This document shows, one piece after another, positions 23,915-32,331 of a DNA stretch of 64,000 nucleotides. This DNA is from Mesorhizobium amorphae. GTDB lineage: Bacteria > Pseudomonadota > Alphaproteobacteria > Rhizobiales > Rhizobiaceae. The notes beneath the pieces were generated by a model, which saw only the letters and a list, made by a program, of their open reading frames with translations, did no database searches and was not told the DNA's origin. The translations under genes were made by a program, and so were the position numbers. The stretch's first letter is position 1, and every line of letters begins with the position of its first letter. The DNA is taken from assembly GCF_014843845.1 (NCBI RefSeq), contig NZ_JHQS01000007.1, positions 124,001 through 188,000 on the forward strand, written 5' to 3'.

Positions 23915-24991
23915 ATGCTGAAAACGAAAGGTTTGGGTCTTGGCGCCATGGTGGTGCTGGGTGCCCTGGCAACCGCCGCGTTCGCGCAGGAGAAGCCCGT
24001 CGCGGGCGAGGTCAAGGAGGGGTCGCTCAAGGGCAAGACCCTGACGCTCGTCTCCTACGGCGGCATCTACCAGGACGGCCAGGCGGCCGCGCTGAAGGAC
24101 TTCGTCGAGAAATCCGGCGTCACCTTGCTCAACGACGGACCGACGGAGATCGCCAAGCTGCAGGCCCAGGTCGAATCCGGCAACGTCACCTGGGACGTGG
24201 TCGACACCGCGGATCTGCCGCCCTACGTCTATTGCGGAAAGCTGTTCCAGAAGCTCGACTTCTCGAAGCTCGATATCTCGAAGGTTCCCGAGGGCCAGGT
24301 CGGCGAATGCTCGGTGCCGGCGATGAACTATGGCGTCGTGCTGATGTACAACACCGAGAAGTACAAGGATAACCCGCCCAAGGACTGGGCCGACTTCTTC
24401 AATACAGAAAAGTTCCCGGGCGTGCGCGGCCTCGACGGCTCCGGCGATCCGACCGGCGGCTTGCTCGAACAGGCCCTCAAGGCGTCGGGCGGAGATCCGA
24501 AGGCGATGACGGTCGCAGACATCGACAAGGCCATCGACGTGATCCGCAAGCTTGGTCCCGACACGATCTACTGGAAGACGGGCGCTGAATCCCAGCAACT
24601 CGCCGAATCCGGCGAGGCCGACATGCTGATGATGTGGACCGGCCGCGCCATGACGGCGGTCAAGAACGGCGCCAAATATACGCCGGCCTGGCAGGACTGG
24701 CTGGTGGTGATGGACCAGATGACCATTCCCGTCGGCGTCAAGGATACCGACGCGGCCTATGCGTTGCTCAATGCGTATCTCGGCAAGCAGGCGCAGGAGA
24801 TCCTGGCGCAGCAGACCTCCTACACGCCGATCAACAACGAAGCGCAGCCCAAGGTCGACGACTCCGTCGCCGCCTTCCTGACCAATACGCCCGAGCGCGA
24901 GAAACAGGGCTACAAGCAGAACATCAAGTTCTGGGTCGAGAACTTCCCTGTGGCGCAGGAGAAGTGGTCCGCGCTGATGGCGGGCAACTAA
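23915..24991 (+). CDS. Polyamine-type ABC transporter substrate-binding protein (PotD/PotF-like)
   Basis: A 358-residue periplasmic binding protein. The signal peptide is MLKTKGLGLGAMVVLGALATAAFA, cut before QEKPV. The mature protein starts with KGKTLTLVSYGGIYQDGQAAALKDFVEKSGV, typical of the SBP family (solute-binding family 1/8) that takes polyamines or similar amines, and has VGECSVPAMNYGVVLMYN, a usual hinge segment. The ATG at 23915 has GGGAGA 8 bases upstream; an ATG 9 bases earlier is too close to that box. It is the first of four transporter genes. Substrate is inferred from class only; putrescine, spermidine or related compounds are likely. Confidence 0.87.
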   Translation: MLKTKGLGLGAMVVLGALATAAFAQEKPVAGEVKEGSLKGKTLTLVSYGGIYQDGQAAALKDFVEKSGVTLLNDGPTEIAKLQAQVESGNVTWDVVDTADLPPYVYCGKLFQKLDFSKLDISKVPEGQVGECSVPAMNYGVVLMYNTEKYKDNPPKDWADFFNTEKFPGVRGLDGSGDPTGGLLEQALKASGGDPKAMTVADIDKAIDVIRKLGPDTIYWKTGAESQQLAESGEADMLMMWTGRAMTAVKNGAKYTPAWQDWLVVMDQMTIPVGVKDTDAAYALLNAYLGKQAQEILAQQTSYTPINNEAQPKVDDSVAAFLTNTPEREKQGYKQNIKFWVENFPVAQEKWSALMAGN

Positions 24992-25013
24992 GCGGCGGAT
25001 AGAGAAGCAAGCC

Positions 25014-25883
25014 GTGAGCGCGTCCGAGCCAACGAGCCAACCTGCCGGCGGACGGCCGGCAGGGGCATGGAAGCCGTTCGCGCTCACGCTGCCGGCCCTC
25101 GTCCTGCTCGCCGCCGTGATCGGCTATCCGCTGCTCACCATCGTGCTGCGCAGCCTGTCGGAGCCCGAATGGGGCGTGCAGAACTATGCCTGGTTCTTCG
25201 GCGCACCCGTCAACCTCACCGTGCTCCAGCGGACCTTCACCATCTCGGCGTGGGTCACGCTGGTCTGCATCGTCTCAGCCTATCCCTATGCCTACCTGAT
25301 GACCGCGGTCGGACCGCGCGTTCGGCTCGTTCTGGTGCTGTGCGTGCTGATCCCGTTCTGGGTGAGCGGGGTGGTGCGCACCTTGTCGTGGGTGATCCTG
25401 CTGCAGGATTCGGGCGTCATCAATTCGCTGCTCCGGTCGGTCGGATTCAGCGGCGTCCGCCTGATCCGCACCCAGACCGGCGTGGTGATCGGCATGGCGC
25501 AGGTGCTGCTGCCGTTCATGATCCTGCCGCTCTATTCGGTCATGAAAGGCATCGACCTCAGGCTGATGCGGGCGGCCGAAAGCCTTGGCGCGCGGCCGTC
25601 CCGCGCCTTCTTCACCGTCTACCTGCCGCTGTCGCTGCCGGGCGTCTATGCCGGCGCGATCATCGTCTTCATCCTGGCGCTGGGCTTCTACATCACTCCT
25701 GCCTTGCTCGGCGGTCCACGCTCGACCATGCTGTCGACGCTGGTGCAGTCCCAGGTGCTCAGCCTGCTGCAATGGGGCAGGGGCGGCGCGATGGGCGTGG
25801 TGCTGCTCGCCGCCACCTTCCTGTTGCTGGCGCTCGCGGCGCCGGTGATGCGGTCGCGGCATCGGGAAGCGGGGCGGCGCTGA
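25014..25883 (+). CDS. Polyamine-type ABC transporter permease (PotB-like)
   Basis: A 289-residue inner-membrane permease with six predicted helices. The binding-protein-dependent transport motif that contacts the ATPase is SLGARPSRAFFTVYLPLSLPGVYAGAI (EAA loop, about 195-220). GTG at 25014 is the start (MSASEPT), 22 bases after the binding-protein stop. Its TGA overlaps the first base of the next permease ATG. The N-terminal tail is rich in Pro and Gly. It forms the channel with the next gene product. Confidence 0.92.
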   Translation: MSASEPTSQPAGGRPAGAWKPFALTLPALVLLAAVIGYPLLTIVLRSLSEPEWGVQNYAWFFGAPVNLTVLQRTFTISAWVTLVCIVSAYPYAYLMTAVGPRVRLVLVLCVLIPFWVSGVVRTLSWVILLQDSGVINSLLRSVGFSGVRLIRTQTGVVIGMAQVLLPFMILPLYSVMKGIDLRLMRAAESLGARPSRAFFTVYLPLSLPGVYAGAIIVFILALGFYITPALLGGPRSTMLSTLVQSQVLSLLQWGRGGAMGVVLLAATFLLLALAAPVMRSRHREAGRR

Positions 25884-26680
25884 TGGAGATGAAGCCGCTC
25901 ACCCGCGTGCTGCTGGGACTGGTCTGCCTGCTGGTCGCGATATGGCTCGTGGCGCCGACGCTCGTCGTCGTGCCGATGTCGTTCAACGCCAACAAGTCGC
26001 TGGCGTTTCCGCCGCAAGGTTTTTCGTGGCAGTGGTACCAGAATTTCGCCACCAGCCCGGATTGGTCGACCAGCTTCCTCAATTCGCTGAAAGTCGCCTC
26101 GATCGTGGCGGTGCTGGCGACGGTGCTCGGCACGCTCGCGGCCTTTGGTCTGGATCGCATGAAGGCGCGGCCGGCGAACCTGCTGCGGATGCTGATGCTG
26201 ACGCCGATGGTGGTGCCGGGCGTGGTGCTTGCCATCGGCATCTACGCCGTCTATCTCGACACAAAGCTTGTCGGAACGCTGCTCGGCTTCGTGCTTGCCC
26301 ACACCATCCTTGCGCTTCCCTTCGTGCTGATCGCCGTCTCGGCCAATCTCGAAGTGTTCGACAGGCGCCTCGAGACAGCGGCGGCGAGCCTCGGCGCGGG
26401 TGCGCTGACCACGTTCCGCACGGTGACGCTGCCGCTGATCCTGCCCGGCATCCTGTCGGGCCTGCTCTTCGCCTTCGCCACGTCCTTCGACGAGATCGTC
26501 GTCTCCCTGTTCATCACCAACCCCTACCTCAAGACATTGCCCGTGCAGATATTCGCCTCCATCACGCGCGACGCCGACCCGACGGTCGCGGCCGTCGGTA
26601 CGATCCTGCTTTTCGCCACCACGATCCTGATCGGCGGCGGCATGCTTCTTCTTGGCCGCGAGCGGAAGGGACGCCTATGA
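25883..26680 (+). CDS. Polyamine-type ABC transporter permease (PotC-like)
   Basis: A 265-residue second permease with six predicted helices. Its EAA loop reads SLGAGALTTFRTVTLPLILPGILSGLLF (about 175-200), and SFDEIVVSLFI follows, a segment typical of PotC/PotI proteins. The ATG overlaps the stop of the preceding permease (TGATG) and its own stop overlaps the ATPase start (ATGA), so all subunits are translationally coupled at similar levels. Confidence 0.92.
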   Translation: MEMKPLTRVLLGLVCLLVAIWLVAPTLVVVPMSFNANKSLAFPPQGFSWQWYQNFATSPDWSTSFLNSLKVASIVAVLATVLGTLAAFGLDRMKARPANLLRMLMLTPMVVPGVVLAIGIYAVYLDTKLVGTLLGFVLAHTILALPFVLIAVSANLEVFDRRLETAAASLGAGALTTFRTVTLPLILPGILSGLLFAFATSFDEIVVSLFITNPYLKTLPVQIFASITRDADPTVAAVGTILLFATTILIGGGMLLLGRERKGRL

Positions 26681-27792
26681 ACCCGGGGCAGGAGAGCAGA
26701 GGCGCGGCGATCGACCTGGAGTCCATCACCAAGGCCTATGGCGACTTCAAGGCGCTGGACGGCGTCTCGCTACGGATCGAGCCCGGCGAGTTCATGACGC
26801 TGCTCGGCCCAAGCGGCTCCGGCAAGACGACGACGCTCAATGTGGTGGCCGGCTTCACGGATGTGACGAGCGGCAAGCTTCTGGTCGGGGGAAAAAGCGT
26901 CGTCGGCGTGCCGGCGCACAAGCGCAATATCGGCGTCGTCTTCCAGCACTATGCGCTGTTTCCGCACATGACGGTCGGCCGCAACGTCGCCTATCCGCTG
27001 ACGCTGCGCGGCATCGACCGGGCGACGCGGCAATCGCGCGTGGCAAGAGCGCTCGACATGGTCAAGATGGGCGACTTCGCGCATCGTTATCCGAGCGAAT
27101 TGTCGGGCGGCCAGCAGCAGCGCGTGGCGCTGGCCCGCGCCATCGTGTTCGATCCGCCGCTGCTCTTGATGGACGAGCCGCTTGGCGCGCTCGACAAGAA
27201 GCTGCGCGAATGGCTGCAGCTCGAGATCAAGCGCATTCACCGCGAGCTTGGCACCACCTTCGTCTATGTGACGCACGACCAGGAGGAGGCGCTGGTGCTG
27301 TCGGATCGCATCGCGGTGTTCAATCGCGGGCGCATCGAGCAGATCGGCACCGGCCGCCAGCTCTATGACGAGCCCGCAACGCTCTTCGTCGGCCGCTTCA
27401 TCGGCGACTCCACGGTGCTGCGCGGAGAGGCGCGAAGCGATGCTACCAGCACCGCGCTGCGGATCGCGGGCGAGACGGTGACGGCGCCAAGGCGGCTCGC
27501 GGGCGAGGCCAGTCCGGTGATGCTGCTGCGCCCCGAAAAGCTAGCCATCGGCCGGCCCGGTCAAGGTGTTGCAAGCGGCACGAACCGGCTGTCGGGCATG
27601 ATCGCTGAAGCCATCTATCTCGGCTCGGGATCGAAATACGAAGTGCGGCTCGCTGACGGCTCGACCGCGATCGTGCGCTCGCCGCTGACCGGCGAAAGTT
27701 TTGGCCTGGGCGAACAGGTAGAGCTTTGCTTCGACGGCGCCGACGCCAAGCTGCTGGCCGACGACAGCACGGCCGACACGACACTCACCTGA
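26677..27792 (+). CDS. Polyamine-type ABC transporter ATPase (PotA-like)
   Basis: A 371-residue ATPase. Walker A is GPSGSGKTTT (about 48-57), Q-loop VFQHYALFPHMTV, signature LSGGQQQRVALARAI, Walker B LLLMDEPLGALD, and switch VTHDQEEAL. A C-terminal TOBE domain (about 280-365, RPEKLAIGRPG...) is typical of PotA and related importers. It drives uptake of the substrate captured by the periplasmic protein encoded upstream. The start ATG overlaps the stop of the second permease. Confidence 0.95.
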   Translation: MNPGQESRGAAIDLESITKAYGDFKALDGVSLRIEPGEFMTLLGPSGSGKTTTLNVVAGFTDVTSGKLLVGGKSVVGVPAHKRNIGVVFQHYALFPHMTVGRNVAYPLTLRGIDRATRQSRVARALDMVKMGDFAHRYPSELSGGQQQRVALARAIVFDPPLLLMDEPLGALDKKLREWLQLEIKRIHRELGTTFVYVTHDQEEALVLSDRIAVFNRGRIEQIGTGRQLYDEPATLFVGRFIGDSTVLRGEARSDATSTALRIAGETVTAPRRLAGEASPVMLLRPEKLAIGRPGQGVASGTNRLSGMIAEAIYLGSGSKYEVRLADGSTAIVRSPLTGESFGLGEQVELCFDGADAKLLADDSTADTTLT

Positions 27793-27812
27793 TCCCATCT
27801 GAAAGCCATTCC

Positions 27813-29198
27813 ATGCAAGCCAAGCGTAACGGCGACATATCGTTCTGGTATGCGGATCTGGGAGCGGTTCCCGCTCCCCGGCAACCTTTGCCCGGCAATA
27901 TCGAAGCCGATGTCGCGATCGTCGGCGCCGGCTATACCGGGCTGTGGACCGCCTACTACCTGAAGAAGGCGAGGCCTTCGCTCAGGGTCGCGGTGATCGA
28001 GCGCGAATTTGCCGGGTTCGGCGCGTCAGGCCGCAATGGCGGCTGGCTGTCGGGCGGCTTCAGCTGGTCGCGCGAAAAGTATCTCAAGACGTCGAGCCGG
28101 CAAGGCGTGATGGCGATGCAGAAGGCCATGGCGGGCTGCGTCGACGAAGTGATCCGAGTGGCGACAGCGGAAGGCATCGACGCCGACATCCGCCGCGTCG
28201 ACAATCTGACGGTGGCCACCAACCCGGCGCAGCTCGAACGAGCGCGCGAGGAGTGCGAGACGATCCGCTCATGGGATGTCGATCCCGGCCGCGTCGAGAT
28301 GCTGGATGCCGCCGCGACGCGGGCGCGCATCAACGTCCGCAGTGTCATGGGCGGCTTTGTCGTCCACGGCCAGGCGCGCGTGCAGCCGGCCAAGCTGGTG
28401 CGCGGGCTTGCCGCCGCCGTCGAGCGGTTGGGCGTCCCGATCTACGAACAGACCACGGTGACTTCCATCGCCAAGGGCAGCGTGACGACCGACCGTGGCG
28501 CGGTGCGGGCGGAAACCATCATCCGCGCGACGGAGGGCTTTACCGCCGGCATCCCCGGCGAGGAGCGGACTTGGCTCGCGCTCAACAGCGCCCAGATCGT
28601 GACCGAACCGTTGTCAGCTGAACTCTGGCGCGAGATCGGCTGGGATGGGCACGAGCTTCTCGGCAATGCGGCGCACGCCTATTGCTATGCCCAGCGCACG
28701 CGCGAGGGGCGCATCACCATGGGTGGCCGCGGCGTGCCCTATCGCTACGGCTCGCGCACCGACGTCAACGGGCAGACGCAGCAGGCTACGATCGACCAGC
28801 TGCATGCGATCCTGACGAGCCTGCTGCCGCAGACGACGGGATGCCGCATCGAGCACGCCTGGTGCGGCGTTCTCGGCGTGCCGCGCGACTGGTGCACGAC
28901 GGTCGGCCTCGATCCCCGCACCCGCATCGGCTGGGCGGGCGGCTATGTCGGGCTCGGCGTGTCGAGCTCCAACCTCTCGGGGCGCACCCTTGCCGATCTG
29001 ATCCTCGGCCAGGACACCGACCTTGCGCGCCTGCCCTGGGTCAACCGCACGGTCAGGCGTTGGGAGCCGGAGCCGTTCCGATGGCTGGGCGTGCACGCGA
29101 TGTACCAGCTCTACAGCATCGCCGACCGCCGCGAAACCGCCGGTCTGGCACAAACCTCGAAGCTTGCCGCCTTGGCCGACCGCATCACAGGCCACTAG
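27813..29198 (+). CDS. FAD-dependent oxidoreductase, PuuB/DadA-like amine or amino-acid oxidase
   Basis: A 461-residue cytoplasmic flavoenzyme of the DAO family. The FAD-binding motif is ADVAIVGAGYTGLWTAYYL (about 31-49), the second strand VAVIEREFAGFGASGRNGGWLSGG is the hallmark of the gamma-glutamylputrescine oxidase (PuuB) and glycine-oxidase-like group, and the C-terminus GWAGGYVGLGVSSSNLSGRTLADL carries the last FAD contact. It is 20 bases downstream of the ABC ATPase, so it probably oxidises the imported amine or its derivative, releasing H2O2 and aldehyde. No gamma-glutamylputrescine synthetase gene is next to it, so a direct substrate is likely. Confidence 0.88.
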   Translation: MQAKRNGDISFWYADLGAVPAPRQPLPGNIEADVAIVGAGYTGLWTAYYLKKARPSLRVAVIEREFAGFGASGRNGGWLSGGFSWSREKYLKTSSRQGVMAMQKAMAGCVDEVIRVATAEGIDADIRRVDNLTVATNPAQLERAREECETIRSWDVDPGRVEMLDAAATRARINVRSVMGGFVVHGQARVQPAKLVRGLAAAVERLGVPIYEQTTVTSIAKGSVTTDRGAVRAETIIRATEGFTAGIPGEERTWLALNSAQIVTEPLSAELWREIGWDGHELLGNAAHAYCYAQRTREGRITMGGRGVPYRYGSRTDVNGQTQQATIDQLHAILTSLLPQTTGCRIEHAWCGVLGVPRDWCTTVGLDPRTRIGWAGGYVGLGVSSSNLSGRTLADLILGQDTDLARLPWVNRTVRRWEPEPFRWLGVHAMYQLYSIADRRETAGLAQTSKLAALADRITGH

Positions 29199-29291
29199 AG
29201 CGGCTCGGCGTTCGCCGAACGGCTCTAACTGTTTGTTTTCATGCAATTCCGGACGGAAAACCGCTGCACACTTTTCCTGGAATTGCTCTAA
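29197..29291. repeat. Composite palindromic intergenic element (third dispersed repeat)
   Basis: Two hairpins lie between the oxidoreductase and cupin genes: an imperfect 14-bp stem AGAGCGGCTCGGCG / CGCCGAACGGCTCT (29197-29226) and a perfect 8-bp stem GCAATTCC / GGAATTGC (29243-29250, 29279-29286). The layout matches a repeat type common between genes in Mesorhizobium-like genomes. It begins within the stop codon of the oxidoreductase gene and splits the operon without ending it for certain. Confidence 0.65.
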
Positions 29292-29307
29292 TCCATGGAG
29301 CCCCAAC

Positions 29308-29664
29308 TTGATCGATCTTTCGACCTTCCACGATCTCGCCAGGACCGAGATCAGTCAGTTCTCGCCCAAGCCGACCTCCATCGAAGGGGACCAGGTCGAG
29401 GCCGTGCGCACGCTGTTCCAGTCGCAGGACGGAACGGTCGAAATCGGCATCTGGGAATGCACGCCTGGCCGCTTCACCGCCGACCGTTCGCGCTCGTCGG
29501 AGATCTGCCACATCATCTCGGGGCTGGTGGAAGTGCGCCGCGCCGATGGCGAGACGCGCGAACTTCGTCCAGGCGATCTCCTTGTCCTTCCCCAGGGGTG
29601 GAAGGGCGAATGGCGCATCCGAGAAACCACGCGCAAGCTGTACATGATCCAGACCGCGAACTGA
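29308..29664 (+). CDS. Small cupin domain protein
   Basis: A 118-residue single-domain cupin with the (S/T)AxxxIWECTPGRF...EICHIISGLVEVRR...LRPGDLLVLPQGWKGEW pattern, the two cupin motifs of the DUF861-like (cupin_3) group. The start is TTG at 29308: TGGAG lies 7 bases before it and the conserved sequence begins there; no ATG is nearby. Such proteins follow amine- or ureide-catabolic genes in rhizobia, but their activity is generally unknown. It is downstream of the oxidoreductase across a repeat element and converges with the MFS gene. Confidence 0.8.
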   Translation: MIDLSTFHDLARTEISQFSPKPTSIEGDQVEAVRTLFQSQDGTVEIGIWECTPGRFTADRSRSSEICHIISGLVEVRRADGETRELRPGDLLVLPQGWKGEWRIRETTRKLYMIQTAN

Positions 29665-29677
29665 TCGACAATCGGCT

Positions 29678-31321
29678 TTAATGCTCGATCGGCCCCTTCG
29701 GCATGACGAGCGCGGTGCCGGCGGTCGTCGGCCGCTCGATCATGCGGCGGACGCGGGGCGGCTCGCTGCCGCTGTGCAGCGCCCGTATGCGCTCGCCGAT
29801 GACGGCGTCGGCATGGGTGGCGCGCCTGTTGTGGCGGATGTATTCGAGCCAGGTCGGCGTGTGGTAGTGCTCGATCCAGATCGCCGGATTTTCGAGGTCG
29901 CGCGCCAATGTCCAGTTGCGGGCGCCGTCGCGGCGGCGGATGCGGCCGCGCTCGGCCATGGTGGCGAGGAACTCCGGCACGTCCTCGTCACGGATGATGT
30001 ATTCGATCATGATGGCGATCGGGCCGCTGCGCGGCTTGAGGTCGAGCCCGAGAGGCGGCTCCTTGAAGCGGTTGAGCGGGTCGAGATTGAGCACCGCCTG
30101 CTGCGGCAAAGGCAGCAGCAGGCCGATGGTGCCGCCTGCCAGCATGGCGATGCTTGCCACGATGAGCGCGGTCTCGGCGCCATGCGCGTCGGCGACGACG
30201 CCCCAGATCCAGCTGCCCAGCGCGATGCCGCCGAAGGTCGCCGTCTGGTAGACCGAGAGCACCCGGCCGACCACCCAGCGCGGTGTCGACATCTGCACCG
30301 TGACGTTGAAATGCGACAGCGCGATCACCCAGCAGGCGCCGCCGACGAGCAGTCCGAGCGAGGTCTGCCAGGCGTGGTCGCTGATGGCGGCGTTGAAAGC
30401 GCAGACGGCGAAGCCGGCAAAAGCCATGCGCACCATCGACTCACTCGACAGCAACTGCCGCAGCCGCACGCTGATCAGCGCCCCGCCGACCGCGCCGATG
30501 CCGAAGGCGCCGAGCATGATGCCGTAGGTCAGGGCATCGCCCTTGACGACGTCGCGCGCCACCAGCGGCAGCAAGGCGAGCACCGCGCCGGCGCTGAAGC
30601 CGAAGGCAAAACCCCTGACCAGGACCTTGCCGATGTTGGGCGACATGGCGACATAGCGCAGGCCGGCGCCCATCGCCGCTCCCAGCGTCTCGCGCGGCAG
30701 CGTCGACACCGGCAGATCCGGCTTCCAGCGAAACAGCACGATGATCAGGCCGACATAGCTTATTGCGTTGGCGGCGAAGGCAGCGGCAGCACCCGCGGCG
30801 GCGACGATGATGCCGCCGATCGCCGGGCCGACGCTGCGCGTCAGATTGAAGCCCAATGAGTTCAGCGCGACAGCCGCCGGCAGCTTGGCGCGCGGCACCA
30901 TGTCGCCGACCGAGGCCTGCCATGACGGATTGTTCAACGCCGTACCGCTGTCGATCAGGAAGGTGAAGGCGAGCAGCGTCCACGGCGTGATCAGGCCTAG
31001 GTAAGTGAAGACGGTGAGGAGCACCGAAACGACCAGCATGAAGGTCTGTGCGACCAGCATGACCTTGCGACGGTCGAAGCTGTCGGCGATGGCGCCGGCA
31101 ACCAGCGCAAACAGCATGATCGGCAAGGTGGTCGAGGCCTGGACGAGCGCGACCTGGTAGGACGAGGTGGCGATCGAGGTCATCATCCAGGCGGCGCCGA
31201 CGCCCTGGATCAGGCCGCCGAAATTCGACACCAGGCTGGCCGACCATACAGCCCGGAAAATGCCGTGCCGGAAGGGCGCCAACGCCGAGACGCGGTCGCC
31301 GCCCGGCTCGTCATCGATCAT
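29678..31321 (-). CDS. MFS transporter (MFS_3, enterobactin-exporter-like) with extra C-terminal domain
   Basis: A 547-residue protein. The first about 420 residues form a twelve-helix major facilitator with AxAIADSFDRRKVMLVAQ, the loop-2 motif of the MFS_3/EntS group. Residues about 440-530 (IMIEYIIRDEDVPEFLATMAERGRIRRRDGA...IWIEHYHTPTWLEYIRH) form an alpha/beta domain resembling the ABM dimeric barrel fold, as is usual for this subgroup in rhizobia. It presumably exports a small molecule; the substrate is unknown. ATG at 31321 was chosen over a TTG 3 bases upstream. It converges on the cupin gene and borders the fliQ end of the flagellar locus. Confidence 0.82.
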   Translation of the reverse strand: MIDDEPGGDRVSALAPFRHGIFRAVWSASLVSNFGGLIQGVGAAWMMTSIATSSYQVALVQASTTLPIMLFALVAGAIADSFDRRKVMLVAQTFMLVVSVLLTVFTYLGLITPWTLLAFTFLIDSGTALNNPSWQASVGDMVPRAKLPAAVALNSLGFNLTRSVGPAIGGIIVAAAGAAAAFAANAISYVGLIIVLFRWKPDLPVSTLPRETLGAAMGAGLRYVAMSPNIGKVLVRGFAFGFSAGAVLALLPLVARDVVKGDALTYGIMLGAFGIGAVGGALISVRLRQLLSSESMVRMAFAGFAVCAFNAAISDHAWQTSLGLLVGGACWVIALSHFNVTVQMSTPRWVVGRVLSVYQTATFGGIALGSWIWGVVADAHGAETALIVASIAMLAGGTIGLLLPLPQQAVLNLDPLNRFKEPPLGLDLKPRSGPIAIMIEYIIRDEDVPEFLATMAERGRIRRRDGARNWTLARDLENPAIWIEHYHTPTWLEYIRHNRRATHADAVIGERIRALHSGSEPPRVRRMIERPTTAGTALVMPKGPIEH

Positions 31322-31629
31322 CAATGCTGTCCCGCCTGATTACGTCCGTACCCCTCACCGTCATGCCACCTATGGAGGTGGAACACGGCAGCGCGGGAGG
31401 CGAACACCACTTCGAAAAAGACCATGGTCCAACAACAGGATAGCACGGCAAAAATACGTCGGGACGCAACTAATCCAAAGGTCCTGGCGCTCTGGACCAA
31501 TTTAGAGCCTGGTCGCGCGTCCTTCGCAGCGGTGTACAGTGCGTCGGTGAGGGTGCCCGCTGCAGCCGGTCGAAGATTTCGGGCATGCTGAATGGTACCT
31601 GGCGAAGGCGCTGGAATTTCCGCGCGGGC
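31322..31629. other. Intergenic region, 308 bases, block boundary
   Basis: This lies between the MFS start and the fliQ stop, both on the minus strand. It should hold the promoter of the MFS gene. A hairpin CCACCT-ATGG-AGGTGG is at 31366-31381. No gene is seen, and no clear fliQ terminator. It marks the boundary between the main flagellar locus and the inserted block. Confidence 0.5.
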
Positions 31630-31896
31630 CTAGAAGCCGCTTTCGATGCGCTCGAAGATAACATTGGTGAAGGCCGATATCTGGCCGCCGATAAACGGGC
31701 CGGTCAGCGCCACCACCAGCATGATGGCGACGATCTTGGGGACGAAGGTGAGGGTGATTTCCTGGATCTGCGTCAAGGCCTGGATCAGGGCGATGCCGAT
31801 GCCGACCGCCATTGCCACCAGCACGACGGGAGCGGATGCGGTCAGCACCGTCCACACCGCGTATTGTACGATATCGAGGGCGTCTGCCTCGTTCAT
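31630..31896 (-). CDS. fliQ: Flagellar export gate protein FliQ
   Basis: An 88-residue protein with two membrane helices and the classical FliQ pattern: ALDIVQYAVWTVLTASAPVVLVAMAVGIGIALIQALTQIQEITLTFVPKIVAIMLVVAL. The QALTQIQEITLTFVPK loop is the family signature. It forms the export gate with FliP and FliR. It lies 27 bases after flgD and ends the long minus-strand flagellar operon. Normally flhA follows it in rhizobia; here it does not. Confidence 0.95.
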   Translation of the reverse strand: MNEADALDIVQYAVWTVLTASAPVVLVAMAVGIGIALIQALTQIQEITLTFVPKIVAIMLVVALTGPFIGGQISAFTNVIFERIESGF

Positions 31897-31923
31897 GGCA
31901 CGGGCCTCGGCTATGGTTCGCGA

Positions 31924-32331
31924 CTAGCTCGCGGCCTTGACCGAGATGCCCGAGGTCACGGGAATTTCCGTGCCGTTCGCCAGCACCGCGATAAGGCCGC
32001 TGCTGGCGAGGCGCACCGACGCCACGGTACCTGACGTCTTGCCGTCGGCCGAGGTTATCGAACGGCCGATCAGGGCATCGGCCTGCGACAAGGCCGAGGA
32101 CTGCATGATCTGGTCGAGCTTGGTGTTGGTCTGCACCGATTGCTCGACCTGCGAGAAGGTGGCGAGCTGGGCCACGTATTGCGTGGAATCCATCGGCTTG
32201 GTCGGATCCTGGTTCTTCATCTCGGCGATCAGCAGCTTCAGGAACGACTGGTAGTCGACCGCTGTCTTGGAGGTCGACGTGGTGGTCGAATTGGCGCCGG
32301 TCGGTATGGTGGTCGTCATGTCAACGGTCAT
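31924..32331 (-). CDS. flgD: Flagellar hook capping protein FlgD (short rhizobial form)
   Basis: A 135-residue protein. The conserved N-terminal FlgD block is clear: VDYQSFLKLLIAEMKNQDPTKPMDSTQYVAQLATFSQVEQ (about 25-65), then a short tail with GRSITSADG. It lacks the larger C-terminal Ig-like domains of enterobacterial FlgD, as usual in rhizobia. It is the scaffold for hook (FlgE) assembly outside the cell. Its ATG overlaps the flbT stop by 1 base. Confidence 0.92.
   Translation of the reverse strand: MTVDMTTTIPTGANSTTTSTSKTAVDYQSFLKLLIAEMKNQDPTKPMDSTQYVAQLATFSQVEQSVQTNTKLDQIMQSSALSQADALIGRSITSADGKTSGTVASVRLASSGLIAVLANGTEIPVTSGISVKAAS

Noticed and set aside
23915..29664. Opine catabolism operon
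   Set aside because: Binding protein, importer class and the oxidase fit polyamine-type systems better, and no two-subunit opine oxidase (OoxA/OoxB-type) genes are present.
31533..31540. TGTACAGT half-site near fliQ, same as the XRE operator arm
   Set aside because: Only one arm is present, no inverted partner within 30 bases and no target start codon nearby; chance is likely.
20664..31629. Genomic island or prophage with attachment sites
   Set aside because: No integrase, transposase, tRNA or flanking direct repeat could be found at either end, so a mobile-element label is not supported.
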